NCBI GenBank assembly: GCA_013122435.1
Contig: WYDT01000022.1
Coordinates: 58,643-122,642 of the forward strand
From: Chloroflexi bacterium AL-N1
Lineage (GTDB): Bacteria > Chloroflexota > Chloroflexia > Chloroflexales > Roseiflexaceae
Length of the DNA stretch: 64,000 nt
Direction of reading: 5' to 3'
How positions within the stretch are numbered: the stretch's first letter is position 1; each line of letters begins with the position of its first letter. The position numbers and the translations under genes are program-made. Below are positions 35,126 to 44,723 of the stretch, piece after piece. Under the pieces are notes generated by a model. The model saw only the letters and a list, made by a program, of their open reading frames with translations. It made no database searches and was not told the origin of the DNA.

Positions 35126-37036
35126 ATGTCGAAAAAACAATTCTGTGCAGCCTGTAACCACGAAAACGCTTCCAACATACACATCTGTGAGTGTTGTCAT
35201 ACTAATCTTGATCATGAAGCCCGTCTTGGCGATCTTGCAAGGCGAGTCGTGCAGTTGGAGCAAAAGCTTATTGGTCCACAACTTTCCACTGCAACCCAGA
35301 GCACAAACACATCACTGACCCCATCGACATCGTCTATGTCGAGCACACCACCACCATCACCAAAACCAGCCACACCACAACCAAACCAGCAGTCTGCAAC
35401 ACCAAAACCAGCCACACCACAACCAAACCAGCAGTCTGCAACACCAAAACCAAATAACCACAATACCTTCGATGATCTCTTCAGCGGTGAGTTCTGGTTT
35501 AACAAAATTGGTATAGCGCTAGTGCTGTTGGCCCTGGCCCTGCTTTTCAAACTCGCCATTGACCGTGGTTGGGTTACGCCACCAATTCGGGTGGGTCTGG
35601 GGCTCATGATGGCAACAAGTCTACTCGGTGTTGGGATCTGGTTGAACGCCCAACGACCAAAGCTCGCGACGGTGCTGCTTGGTGGTGCACTGGTGTCGTA
35701 CTATCTCACCGGGTTTGCCGCCTATCAAATGTATGCACTCATCCCCCATCCAATAGCTCTGGCATTTATGATCTGCATTACCATTGGCGCATTCGGTCTC
35801 GCGATGTATCAGGACGATGGCATGCTAGCGATTATTGGTACACTCGGTGGATTGGCCACGCCGTTTTTGCTTCCCACCAGTGATGGCAATGTGGTCGGAC
35901 TCATGGGCTATACCTGTCTGTTATTGACTGGCACTATCGCATTGTATGCGTATCGTGGTTGGAGCATCTTGCTGTGGATTAGTGTGGTCGGTGGATGGTT
36001 GATCAGTATTCTTTCTTTCATACTACAGTTTGCTATGCCATTATTCGATAGATGGGTATTACAGGCTGGTATTGTCTATATGGTCTTGCTCTTCTGGGTC
36101 ATTCCTGTCGTGCGTACTATGCTCCACAGCCATAATCCCACCCGCTGGCGTGAAACAACACTCGGTCTCTTCGATAGCAAACGGTTAGTTGCCGATGCTA
36201 TCCGCAATTATGATATCTGTACCTTAACATTTGTAACGCCTTTTGTGAGTTTATTTCTTTCTGCAGCAATATGGCCAGCAGTAGAGCAATACGCGTGGGG
36301 ATGGCTTACGCTTTATCTGGCAGGCATCTTCGGTGGTACATTTTGGCTTACGCGTTACCAACCAATACCCAACAGCATCAAACAAACTCACCTTATCACA
36401 GCTGTGCTTTTGGTGACATCTGCACTCCCATTACTTCTCAATGGAATTTGGCTGACCTGCGCGCTACTGCTTCAAGCGCTGGTTCTGCACTGGGCAGCGA
36501 CACGTTGGCCTCAACACTGGATCACGTTCATCGGCCACGCGCTCGCACTGGTAGTTGGGATGCGGCTTTTTCCGCATCTGCTTACACAGACAGGAACACC
36601 TATTCTCAATAGCGAAGCCTTGATTGAAGTTGGCATAATTGGTATGTTTCTGCTTGCATTACGCTGGCTACGTACGACTGAAGAACGGTTCATCTACTTT
36701 GTAAGCATGCATATGGCCTTCCTGATATGGATCTTCAGTGAACTGCACACTATCACCAATGGACAGGCAGTGGTGAGTGCCGTCTGGGGTGGCTATACCA
36801 GCGCTCTGTTTGTATGGGGCCTTTGGTATCGCAATGATATCGTGCGCTACACGGCACTGATAACCCTGTTGGGGGTCGTGGCGAAGTTATTCCTGATCGA
36901 TTTTGCTTATGTAGATGCCTTATGGCGCATTGTGCTCTTTTTCGGATTTGGTATCTTCTTTTTATTCCTCAGTTATGTCTATCCATCTCTCTGGCGTTTA
37001 TCGTCGAAGAAACCAGTGAAACAGGGCAACCCGTAA
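35126..37036 (+). CDS. DUF2339 polytopic membrane protein with zinc ribbon
   Basis: A 636-aa protein. Residues 5-25 form a zinc ribbon (CAAC ... CECC, Cys7, Cys10, Cys21, Cys24), then a short coiled coil (RLGDLARRVVQLEQKL) and a Pro/Thr/Gln-rich linker with two exact copies of PKPATPQPNQQSAT. From about 115 onward there are some 15 hydrophobic helices, beginning EFWFNKIGIALVLLALALLF, the DUF2339 signature. The family is common in bacteria and has no assigned function; a role in envelope maintenance or transport has been suggested only by its topology. Plus-strand single gene, ATG 35126 after AAGGGGCTGTT. Confidence 0.88.
   Translation: MSKKQFCAACNHENASNIHICECCHTNLDHEARLGDLARRVVQLEQKLIGPQLSTATQSTNTSLTPSTSSMSSTPPPSPKPATPQPNQQSATPKPATPQPNQQSATPKPNNHNTFDDLFSGEFWFNKIGIALVLLALALLFKLAIDRGWVTPPIRVGLGLMMATSLLGVGIWLNAQRPKLATVLLGGALVSYYLTGFAAYQMYALIPHPIALAFMICITIGAFGLAMYQDDGMLAIIGTLGGLATPFLLPTSDGNVVGLMGYTCLLLTGTIALYAYRGWSILLWISVVGGWLISILSFILQFAMPLFDRWVLQAGIVYMVLLFWVIPVVRTMLHSHNPTRWRETTLGLFDSKRLVADAIRNYDICTLTFVTPFVSLFLSAAIWPAVEQYAWGWLTLYLAGIFGGTFWLTRYQPIPNSIKQTHLITAVLLVTSALPLLLNGIWLTCALLLQALVLHWAATRWPQHWITFIGHALALVVGMRLFPHLLTQTGTPILNSEALIEVGIIGMFLLALRWLRTTEERFIYFVSMHMAFLIWIFSELHTITNGQAVVSAVWGGYTSALFVWGLWYRNDIVRYTALITLLGVVAKLFLIDFAYVDALWRIVLFFGFGIFFLFLSYVYPSLWRLSSKKPVKQGNP
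35360..35443 (+). repeat. Two exact 42-bp tandem repeats inside the DUF2339 gene
   Basis: Units 35360-35401 and 35402-35443 are identical at the nucleotide level and are followed by the start of a third (PKPNN). They lengthen the Pro/Thr linker by 14 residues each without changing frame. The identity indicates a recent slippage or duplication. Confidence 0.85.
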
Positions 37037-37055
37037 ATAAGCACATACTCCCGTA

Positions 37056-37079
37056 GGGTGGGCGACTTGCCGTCCACCC
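37056..37079. terminator. Hairpin after DUF2339 gene
   Basis: GGGTGGGCG pairs with CGTCCACCC (one G-T) around ACTTGC, 20 bases after the DUF2339 stop. It has no T tract, so it could be a transcript-end or a repeat-type hairpin. The rest of the gap to 37230 holds one short GGGGTTAGG tract at about 37127. Confidence 0.4.
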
Positions 37080-37230
37080 GCACAAACATCATCACATTCT
37101 TAACACAGAGACGCAGAGGAAGCCAGGGGTTAGGACATCCCGCTCTCACGTCCCATCGCTCTCACCCCTCAACGCTCCCACCCTCCCCAACCGCTAACGC
37201 GTATGATACAATAAAGACTAGTTTTCCCTA

Positions 37231-40200
37231 ATGATACTGTCGGGTGCGCCGATGCGCCGCGAACGATTTTTGATCCAAGCCAAACTCACACCGCCACGAC
37301 CCTATCGCCGGGTGCTATCTCGTCCTGCATTACTTGCCAAACTCCATGAAGCCTTTGAGTATCGCGTAACGATCCTGCAGGCCAGCGCCGGGTACGGCAA
37401 AACAACCGCGCTAACCAGTCTGGCTACATCCAACACGCCCGTGTGTTGGTACACTATCACCGAAGAAGACGTTGATCCCCACGGCTTTCTGGCCTATCTG
37501 ATTGCGGCATGTCACCAACGCTGGCCCAACCTCTCCGATCTGCCACAGGCGCTGCTACAGGAAAGCCACAATGAGCAGAGCAGTGCGGCGTGGTCGCAGG
37601 TGCTCGATGCGCTGCTCAACGCCGTAAGCGAACAGCTCAACGACGAAGTGCTCGTCATCCTTGATGATTATCATTTTGTGGCACACATACCCGAAATACA
37701 TGCACTCACCACCCGACTGATCACCTATATGCCACCCGGATTACACCTCGTACTGTCAACACGCTACCCAATCGATGACCGAGCGCTTATCCGTTGGCGT
37801 GCACGTGGTGACATTCTAGCATTAAATCGGGAAGACTTTGCGTTTCAATCTGATGAGATTGCAACACTCTTTACAAACACCTACGAAATGCAGATCAGCT
37901 CGACAGACGTTGTTGCGCTGGCCGACCAAACCGAGGGTTGGCCAATTGCACTGCAACTCATCTGGCAAGGCATGCGTGGTGGTGGTCGTTCAGCGAGTCC
38001 GGCCAACCTGCCCGACACACGTCTGCACTCACTGGCAACTCTGTTTGAGTACCTCGCCCATGATGTGGTGAACCAACAATCCCCAGAGATTGCCGATTTT
38101 CTGCGTGAGACGGCCATTCTGCGCGAGCTTACCCCAGATATATGCAATGCTGTGCGTGCTGCCGATAACAGTGGTGCCCTTCTCAACCAATTACACCGCC
38201 TTGATCTCTTTACTGTAGCTGTGGATGAAGATATGTATCGTTATCATCATCTTTTCCACGATTTCTTGCGCCAACAAGCGCACGAAGATCTGTCCGACAC
38301 CAACACGCGTCACTGCCGCGCGGCCCATTTCTTTGCCGAGCAACACAACGACGAAGCCGCCATCTACCACTGGTTGTCCGCACGTGCATTTACGGAGGCT
38401 GCCATGTCAATCGGGCGCATCGGCGAAACAATGATCCGTGACGGTCGTTTGGACACGTTATTACAGTGGATCGATACACTACCAGCCGATATTCTGGCCG
38501 ATCAACCGCGCTTGCACGCGTATCTGGGCGATATCTATCGCTTACGCAGCCAGTTCGAGAAGGCGTTATCGTGGTATCAGCAGGCCGAACAGACCTGGCA
38601 AACCCGTGGCGATTTTGCAGGCCAGAGTCGTGCGTTGCGTGGTCAGGCCCGTGTCTATCTTGATCGGGTACAACCGGCTCAGGCTGAGCATCTATTGCAA
38701 GAGGCCATCCGGCTTACCGATGGTATCAATGACCGACAGACACGGGCGCGGTTGCTTGAGTTAATGGCCGAAAACAAGCTCAATATGGGCAAGACAGATG
38801 AGGCTGAGATGCTGTGCAATCAGGCTCATGAGTTACGCGAAGAAGGTCCCGGCGAGGACATGTTGAGTGTGCGGGTTAAGCTGCGTACAGGCCGTCTGGA
38901 TGAGGCACGCACCACGCTAGAGCCTCTGGTTAATGATGAGCGTCAATCACTGGAACGCGGCCACCCCCACTCACCCCGTGGCCATCGTGAGACAGTACTA
39001 CTGTTGTCGTTGATCGAAGCATTCTGTGGCAATGGGCAGCGCGCATTCTGTCTGGCCCACGAAGGCGTTGATCTGGGAGAGCAGCTTGCCTCGCCGTTTA
39101 TTACGGCAGTGGCACATATCCGTCTTGGTCACGCCTGGCAACTACGAACACATGTTTCGTCAGAGCGCACCACGATGGCTCATGACGAGGCGATTGGTTG
39201 CTATCAAAGATCGATTGCGCTGAGCGATCAGTTGGCGGTGCGGCGACTCCGGGCCGAGGCGCTGTGGGGACTGACACGTGCTTATGGCTTTAGCAGACAG
39301 TTGGCAGCGGCTGAACAGACCGCTCACGAGGGCGTTGAGATTAGTCAATGGGCCGGCGATCAGTGGTTGGCAGCCCTGATCGAACTAACGCTTGGGTCGA
39401 GTTGTGTGCTGGCAGGACGACTTGATAACGCCATTGACACACTCACACGGGTACTTGGCACCTTTCGCGATTGTGGTGATAGTTTTGGCCAGGCTGCGAC
39501 ACGCCTGTGGCTTGCGCTGGCGTATCACCAGCTCAAACAACGCGAACATGCCCTGACCCATATCAATGAACTGCTCAATCGCTGCAAAACTCACCAGTAC
39601 AGCTTCTTGCTAACTACACCAACATTGACTGGTCCACCTGATCCGCGCTGTCTGGTGCCATTGCTCGTGGCGGCACGTGATGGCCACCATGCCGACTATG
39701 CTACACGTGTGCTGGCGACTATAGGACTCCCTGGCATCGAGGCTCATCCAGGGTACCAGTTGCGGGTACAAACACTGGGGAACTTCCGCGTGTGGCGTGG
39801 GGTACACGAGATCGCGGGGCGTGAGTGGCAGCGCGACAAGGCTCGCCAGCTTTTCCAACTATTGATTTCGCATCCCGGACGCTGGCTCCAGCGCGACGAG
39901 ATCGTCGAGATGCTCTGGCCACACCTTGGCCCCGAGTCGGCGATGCGCGATTTTAAGGTGGCCCTTAATGCACTGAATAAAGCACTGGAGCCACATCGCA
40001 GCCCCAATGTTCCTTTTTCTTTTATTGTACGCAATGGCAGCGCCTACCGACTCCGTCCTGAAGCCGATCTACATCTCGATTATGTCGAGTTTGAGCAGGC
40101 GTGCACGCAGGGTATGCACTTACTCGACGAGGGCAACGTTGAGGAGGGCATCACAAAACTGCGTGCGGCGCTCCAACTGTATGGTGGTGATTATCTCCCC

Positions 40201-40530
40201 GATGCTCTGTATGAAAGCTGGGCCAGCGAGCCATGTGACCGAATCCTTGCCTTGTATCTGCGTACCGCCGCCCAACTGTCCTCAGCACTGATCGAGCATG
40301 AGGCGTATGAAGAAGCTATACACCTGTGCCAACAAATCCTGGAGCACGACCCATGCTGGGAGCGGGCCTATTGCACATTGATGGTGGTGCATACCAGGCA
40401 AGGCAACCGAGCATTGGCGCTGCGAACCTATCAACGATGTGTGGAGGCGCTGCACACGCACCTTGGTGTCGATCCTGACCCCGCGACGGTTGCGCTGGAG
40501 CAGCAGATTCGGGCGAGTGGTGGGGTTTAG
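37231..40530 (+). CDS. MalT-like STAND ATPase with C-terminal BTAD domain
   Basis: A 1099-aa signalling protein. N-terminal FLIQAKLTPPRPYRRVLSRP is the MalT-family entry; ASAGYGKTTALTSL (residues 51-64) is Walker A and EVLVILDDYHFV Walker B. The winged-helix part follows (FEYLAHDVVNQQSPEIADFL), then many TPR-like helical repeats (about 430-830). The C-terminus (about 845-1095) has an OmpR/SARP winged helix (VQTLGNFRVWRGVHE, LLISHPGRWLQRDEIVEMLW) and a bacterial transcriptional activation domain (LHLDYVEFEQACTQG, LYGGDYLPDALYESW). No LuxR HTH is present, so DNA binding would rest on the SARP-like helix. ATG at 37231 or 37252. Target genes are unknown; the nearest downstream gene is over 700 bases away. 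Confidence 0.9.
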   Translation: MILSGAPMRRERFLIQAKLTPPRPYRRVLSRPALLAKLHEAFEYRVTILQASAGYGKTTALTSLATSNTPVCWYTITEEDVDPHGFLAYLIAACHQRWPNLSDLPQALLQESHNEQSSAAWSQVLDALLNAVSEQLNDEVLVILDDYHFVAHIPEIHALTTRLITYMPPGLHLVLSTRYPIDDRALIRWRARGDILALNREDFAFQSDEIATLFTNTYEMQISSTDVVALADQTEGWPIALQLIWQGMRGGGRSASPANLPDTRLHSLATLFEYLAHDVVNQQSPEIADFLRETAILRELTPDICNAVRAADNSGALLNQLHRLDLFTVAVDEDMYRYHHLFHDFLRQQAHEDLSDTNTRHCRAAHFFAEQHNDEAAIYHWLSARAFTEAAMSIGRIGETMIRDGRLDTLLQWIDTLPADILADQPRLHAYLGDIYRLRSQFEKALSWYQQAEQTWQTRGDFAGQSRALRGQARVYLDRVQPAQAEHLLQEAIRLTDGINDRQTRARLLELMAENKLNMGKTDEAEMLCNQAHELREEGPGEDMLSVRVKLRTGRLDEARTTLEPLVNDERQSLERGHPHSPRGHRETVLLLSLIEAFCGNGQRAFCLAHEGVDLGEQLASPFITAVAHIRLGHAWQLRTHVSSERTTMAHDEAIGCYQRSIALSDQLAVRRLRAEALWGLTRAYGFSRQLAAAEQTAHEGVEISQWAGDQWLAALIELTLGSSCVLAGRLDNAIDTLTRVLGTFRDCGDSFGQAATRLWLALAYHQLKQREHALTHINELLNRCKTHQYSFLLTTPTLTGPPDPRCLVPLLVAARDGHHADYATRVLATIGLPGIEAHPGYQLRVQTLGNFRVWRGVHEIAGREWQRDKARQLFQLLISHPGRWLQRDEIVEMLWPHLGPESAMRDFKVALNALNKALEPHRSPNVPFSFIVRNGSAYRLRPEADLHLDYVEFEQACTQGMHLLDEGNVEEGITKLRAALQLYGGDYLPDALYESWASEPCDRILALYLRTAAQLSSALIEHEAYEEAIHLCQQILEHDPCWERAYCTLMVVHTRQGNRALALRTYQRCVEALHTHLGVDPDPATVALEQQIRASGGV

Positions 40531-40590
40531 AGTTGTCCCCGCTTGAGCGGTGGATCGTGGTTAGTGGTGGCGCAGGCCCACACTCCACCG

Positions 40591-40607
40591 CCTGAGCTTG
40601 TTGAAGG
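40591..40607 (-). repeat. CTTCGACA-type 17-bp repeat, third copy
   Basis: CCTGAGCTTGTTGAAGG is the reverse complement of a variant of the two copies at 33938 and 33980. It lies in the gene-free region 40531-41274. Confidence 0.65.
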
Positions 40608-40744
40608 CAGCATGCGCTTTGGGATTGATACAACCTTTGTACCGTTACATATCGTAAAAATCATCCCCTGCTACTCAAGTAATTCGATAACTTCATACCA
40701 ATCAACATGCATTGTGCTTGTGGGCGTTGCACCTCACACCCTGC

Positions 40745-40980
40745 CAAAGGGGCCCGCCCCTTTGAGCCCCGCTGGCAGCGCTGCGCCCGCCAGACCACCC
40801 GCAAAGAAGGCCCGTCGTTTAATTAAACCTATTTTCATTCCTCCCTACTTATCACGTAATACTGAATGTAACTCATTACCTACCAAACTAAATATTTCTG
40901 AAGGCATCCATCCCAATCGTAGTATGTGTTACCCACACTCCTTGCGGGTTCCCAGGGCGCAGCGCCTGGGCCGGGGGTGG
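40745..40980. repeat. GC-rich hairpin pair in a 740-base gene-free region
   Basis: CAAAGGGGC / GCCCCTTTG (40745-40764) is a perfect 9-bp stem with a CC loop, followed by CTGGCAGCGCTGCG ... CGCCAG. At about 40950-40969, CCCAGG ... CCTGGG forms a second stem with an inner CGC. The AT-rich stretch between them (40815-40920) has no gene. The paired GC hairpins around an AT core look like a small mobile or repetitive element, but no terminal repeats or target duplications were established. Confidence 0.4.
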
Positions 40981-41062
40981 TGAGGGGCCACGGCTGGCCC
41001 TTCACACGACACCATGATCAAAATAATCTCGACTAGATAACTCGTGACCCTTCCCGATATGA

Positions 41063-41173
41063 CCAGACGGCGGTTACAAACCGCTGCTACGCGCCATGTG
41101 GTTCTGCTTGATGACGGTGCGCGAGCCAGCCACGCACCTACGTTAACCCTTAACCATATAACCTCTAACCCCT
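41063..41173 (-). repeat. Composite hairpin repeat, copy 1 (inverted)
   Basis: Read on the minus strand the order is: a GGGGTTAGAGGTTA ... GGTTAAGGGTTAA tract, then GGTGCGTGGCTGGC-TCGCGCACC (a hairpin), then TCATCAAGCAGA, then GTAGCAGCGGTTTGTAACC-GCC (a hairpin). The same modules in the same order form copy 2 at 46887-47022 on the plus strand. The two copies thus face in opposite directions and bracket the block 41275-46882. Confidence 0.7.
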
Positions 41174-41274
41174 ACCACCTGTAACCCATTTGTAACCCGC
41201 CTGTGACCCGCACCTGCTATGATCCAAGAACCAACGAATTTCCAGACACAATCAACGAAACAGAAGCGACACAG

Positions 41275-42306
41275 ATGAACACGCAATCAATCGGCATCGC
41301 CGCCGTGGGTACATACACGCCAGAAACCTACATCACCGCCGCAGAGATCGCCAACCAGACCGGCATACCCGAAGAAGTCATTATTACCAAGTTTGGCCTC
41401 GTCCGTAAGCCCGTCCCCGGCCCTGATGATCATACCAACGCCATGGCGCTCTGGGCCGCCCATGATGCCCTTGCACAGACCAATATCGTACCCAACGACA
41501 TCGATATTGTGCTCTGCACCACCGAGGAGTGGAAGGAGTATCCGCTCTGGACAGCGGGCATCAAACTGGCCCACGATCTCGGCGCACATCGGGCATGGGC
41601 GATTGATGTGCAGATGCGTTGTGGGACGACCATGGCCGCCATCAAAATGGCCCGTGCATTGATGCTGGCCGAACCCGACGTGAACACGGTACTGATTGCC
41701 GGAGGGTATCGCAACGGAGATCTGGTCGATTACACGAATCCACGATCACGCTTTTTGATCAATCTCAGCGCAGGCGGTGGCGCGTTGGTGCTGCAAAAGA
41801 ACTATCCACACAACCAGGTGCTCGGCTCCAGCGTCATTGTCGACGGCTCGTTCTCGCTCGATGTGATTGTCCCGGCGGGCGGCACCGTCGAACCACTGTC
41901 GTATGACGCGCTTGCCGCACACCGCAACTGCTTGGATGTCCCCAATCCCGATGGGATGAAGCAACGGCTTGATGAGTTATCGATGCGGCAGTTTCTCAAG
42001 GTCATTGATCAGGCGCTGGCTCAGAGTGGTCATACACGGCGAAATATTAATTATGTCAACTTATTACACATGAAACGCTCGGCCCACGATTTCGTCCTGC
42101 GCGAGTTGGGTTTACGCGAAGACCAAAGTTATTATCTCAACGAGTTTGGGCATATGGGCCAGCAGGATCAGACGATGTCGATCAAGAAAGGGTTAGCAAC
42201 AGGGCGCTTGAAGGACGGTGATTTGATGGTGATGGTGGCAGCGGGGATCGGGTATGCCTGGGCGGCTAGTGTCGTGCAGTGGGGACCGAACACAACGAAT
42301 TTGTAG
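41275..42306 (+). CDS. KAS III-like 3-oxoacyl synthase
   Basis: A 343-aa thiolase-fold condensing enzyme. The nucleophile is Cys116 in VQMRCGTTMAAI; His265 (LLHMKRSAHD) and Asn289 (YYLNEFGHMGQQD) occupy the FabH His/Asn positions. GGGALVLQ and the terminal VAAGIGYAWAA are typical. It is not a standard housekeeping FabH: no other fatty-acid synthesis gene is near, and the motif around the Cys and His departs from FabH. It could condense two acyl-CoAs, or transfer or cleave a beta-keto acyl group. ATG 41275 starts the conserved N-terminus (IGIAAVGTYTPE). It is followed after nine bases by an acyl-CoA synthetase gene. Confidence 0.85.
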   Translation: MNTQSIGIAAVGTYTPETYITAAEIANQTGIPEEVIITKFGLVRKPVPGPDDHTNAMALWAAHDALAQTNIVPNDIDIVLCTTEEWKEYPLWTAGIKLAHDLGAHRAWAIDVQMRCGTTMAAIKMARALMLAEPDVNTVLIAGGYRNGDLVDYTNPRSRFLINLSAGGGALVLQKNYPHNQVLGSSVIVDGSFSLDVIVPAGGTVEPLSYDALAAHRNCLDVPNPDGMKQRLDELSMRQFLKVIDQALAQSGHTRRNINYVNLLHMKRSAHDFVLRELGLREDQSYYLNEFGHMGQQDQTMSIKKGLATGRLKDGDLMVMVAAGIGYAWAASVVQWGPNTTNL

Positions 42307-42315
42307 GTGGAACGT

Positions 42316-43845
42316 ATGTACATTGGTGATTGGTTACAACGACGCGCACAACTCACACCTGAGAAGATTGCACTGATCGATATGCACAACAACCAACGGG
42401 CGATCACCTATCGCGAGTGGAATGACGCCGCCACGCACACCGCCGTCTTCCTCCATGATCTGGGGGTACGCAAAGGTGACCGTGTGGCCATTCTTGCGCT
42501 GAACTGTGTCGAGTATCTGGACATCTGGTTTGCGTGTGGTAAGCTCGGAGCTATCCTGCAAACACTCAACTACCGTCTGACACCGCACGAGCTGCACGGT
42601 CTGATTGCCGATACGACACCAATGGTGTTGATCTATGGCCCCGAACAAGTCGAGCAGGTGCGTGCGATCCGCGCATACGGCAACGGCATTCAACACTACC
42701 TTGCGCTTGATACCACGCTGCGAGCCGATCACAATGACACAGCATTTGAGGAGCGTAAACAACATAGCACCACTGTGCTGCCAAAGATCGATCTGCACTA
42801 CGACGACCCATGGGTGATTTGTTACACTGGCGGGACGACAGGTCTTCCCAAGGGCGCCATTCTGACCCACGGAAATATCACGTGGAACTCGGTCAATACC
42901 GTGATGAGTTGGGGCCTCACACCAGACGACACTGCTATCCTAAACTCACCGCTTTTTCACACGGGTGGACTGAATGTGTTTACGGCCCCGCTGGTGCATA
43001 TCGGCGGTGCGTCGATCATCTGTCGCTCGTTTGACGTGGATCAGGTGTTTGATCTGTTCGAAAGTGACACAGTAACGCTCTACTTTGGCGTACCAACGAT
43101 GTTTATCTCCATGCAACAACACCCGCACTGGGCAAAGACCGATTTTTCCAGACTCAAGCTTATCATCAGTGGTGGTGCCCCCTGCCCGATGCCAGTGTTC
43201 GAGCGCTTCTGGGAGCGTGGTGTCGACTTCAAAACCGGCTATGGCTTGACCGAGGCTGGCCCCAACACATTCTGGCTAGCTCCGGCGGATGTGCGGCGCA
43301 AACCGGGAGCAGTTGGTGTTCCACTGTTCCACGTTGATGTCCAGATCATTGATGAACAGGGACAACCATGTCCATCAGACCAGATTGGTGAGTTGCTTAT
43401 TCGTGGACCGCATGTCTGCGCCGGGTATTGGAATTGTCCTGAAGAAACTCAGCAGGCTATTGTCGATGGGTGGCTCCATACTGGCGATCTTGCCTATTGT
43501 GATGCCGAGGGATACTACTTTGTGGTGGGGCGGCTCAAAGACATGATTATCTCCGGCGGCGAAAATATCTACCCCGCCGAAGTCGAAAGTGTGCTGGCAG
43601 CGCATCCTGCGGTGGCCGAAGCCGCGTTGATCGGTGTACCGAATACACGCTGGGGCGAAGTGGGACGTGCAGTTGTGGTACGAAGACCAGATAGCACGCT
43701 CAATGAGGAAGAATTGATCGCATTTGGTCGAGAACGTCTGGCTGCGTACAAGGTACCAAAAAGTGTGGTATTTGTGGATACGTTACCGAAGAATGCTGCC
43801 GGAAAAATCGACAAACAACTACTGCAACAACACCATGGTACATGA
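42316..43845 (+). CDS. Acyl-CoA synthetase (AMP-forming)
   Basis: A 509-aa member of the ANL superfamily. A3 P-loop YTGGTTGLPKGAILTHGN; A5 KTGYGLTEAGPN; A7 GWLHTGDLAYCDAEGYY; A8 hinge GRLKDMIISGGENIYPAE; A10 catalytic Lys in LPKNAAGKIDK. It activates a carboxylic acid with ATP to the acyl-adenylate and then the CoA thioester. The A8 motif is of the medium/long-chain or aromatic acyl-CoA ligase type. ATG 42316 is chosen for AGGTGGA just upstream; a GTG at 42307 abuts the previous stop. It overlaps or nearly abuts the next gene. With the KAS III-like enzyme and two hydrolases it forms a catabolic or biosynthetic set. Confidence 0.92.
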   Translation: MYIGDWLQRRAQLTPEKIALIDMHNNQRAITYREWNDAATHTAVFLHDLGVRKGDRVAILALNCVEYLDIWFACGKLGAILQTLNYRLTPHELHGLIADTTPMVLIYGPEQVEQVRAIRAYGNGIQHYLALDTTLRADHNDTAFEERKQHSTTVLPKIDLHYDDPWVICYTGGTTGLPKGAILTHGNITWNSVNTVMSWGLTPDDTAILNSPLFHTGGLNVFTAPLVHIGGASIICRSFDVDQVFDLFESDTVTLYFGVPTMFISMQQHPHWAKTDFSRLKLIISGGAPCPMPVFERFWERGVDFKTGYGLTEAGPNTFWLAPADVRRKPGAVGVPLFHVDVQIIDEQGQPCPSDQIGELLIRGPHVCAGYWNCPEETQQAIVDGWLHTGDLAYCDAEGYYFVVGRLKDMIISGGENIYPAEVESVLAAHPAVAEAALIGVPNTRWGEVGRAVVVRRPDSTLNEEELIAFGRERLAAYKVPKSVVFVDTLPKNAAGKIDKQLLQQHHGT

Positions 43846-43859
43846 AATGGAGAGTGAAC

Positions 43860-44723
43860 ATGGATCACTTTGCCAAAACCAATAATATACAACTGCACTA
43901 CCTCGAACATCCAGGCGGTGTGCCACCTATCGTGTTGCTACCGGGATTGACCGCCAATGCCCATGTCTTTGATGGCCTAATCGAAGCTGGCTTGAGTCCG
44001 CGATTTTGCGTTCTGGCACTCGATCTACGCGGTCGTGGCTTAAGCGATGCACCTGCTACGGGGTATACCATGGCCAATCACGCTGCAGATGTCATTGGTC
44101 TCCTCGATGCACTGGATCTGCCACAGGTGGTGCTGGCTGGTCATTCGTTTGGTGGAATGCTCTCGCTCTATATTGCTGCACACTACCCCGAGCGCGTCGC
44201 ACATATCGTGGTGATGGACGCGGGAATCGCGCTGGCCTACCCACAAACGCGTGACCAGATCAAACCCTCGCTTGATCGTCTTGGTCGCGTGTTTCTATGC
44301 TGGGAAGATTATCTAGAGATGATCAAGGACGCACCCTATCTGGATGGTTGGTGGGAGCCAACGATTGAAAGCTATTTTCAAGCCGATATTCGCATCAATT
44401 CCGACAACTCTGTGCAAACCCGCTCACGACCAGATACCATCGCCGCAGCAATGGAGGGCATTCTTGCCGAGCCCTGGACAAGCCATCTTGCGTCTGTTCG
44501 ACATCGCGTGGTGTTGATCAATGCCATCGGACCCTACGGACCACCAGGAGCGCCACCCATTCTATCGGCTGAGGCAGCGCAGGAAACGGTCACATTGTTG
44601 AACCATGGCCGTTATGTGCTTGTATCCGGCAACCATATCACGATGTTGTACGGTGAGGGCGCAAAACAAATCGTTGAGGTGATAACATCATTTGTTACGG
44701 AGGAAAACCATGCCTTTTATTAA
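43860..44723 (+). CDS. Alpha/beta hydrolase 1
   Basis: A 287-aa alpha/beta hydrolase. Oxyanion strand VLLPGLTANAHVFDGL, DLRGRGLSDAP, nucleophile elbow GHSFGG (Ser96), acid Asp in the VVLINAIGPYG region and His in VSGNHITML. An esterase, thioesterase or C-C hydrolase role is possible. ATG 43860 has GGAGAGTGAAC upstream; an ATG at 43842 overlaps the previous stop. Its end overlaps the start of the second hydrolase by 14 bases, so the two are translationally coupled. Confidence 0.88.
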   Translation: MDHFAKTNNIQLHYLEHPGGVPPIVLLPGLTANAHVFDGLIEAGLSPRFCVLALDLRGRGLSDAPATGYTMANHAADVIGLLDALDLPQVVLAGHSFGGMLSLYIAAHYPERVAHIVVMDAGIALAYPQTRDQIKPSLDRLGRVFLCWEDYLEMIKDAPYLDGWWEPTIESYFQADIRINSDNSVQTRSRPDTIAAAMEGILAEPWTSHLASVRHRVVLINAIGPYGPPGAPPILSAEAAQETVTLLNHGRYVLVSGNHITMLYGEGAKQIVEVITSFVTEENHAFY

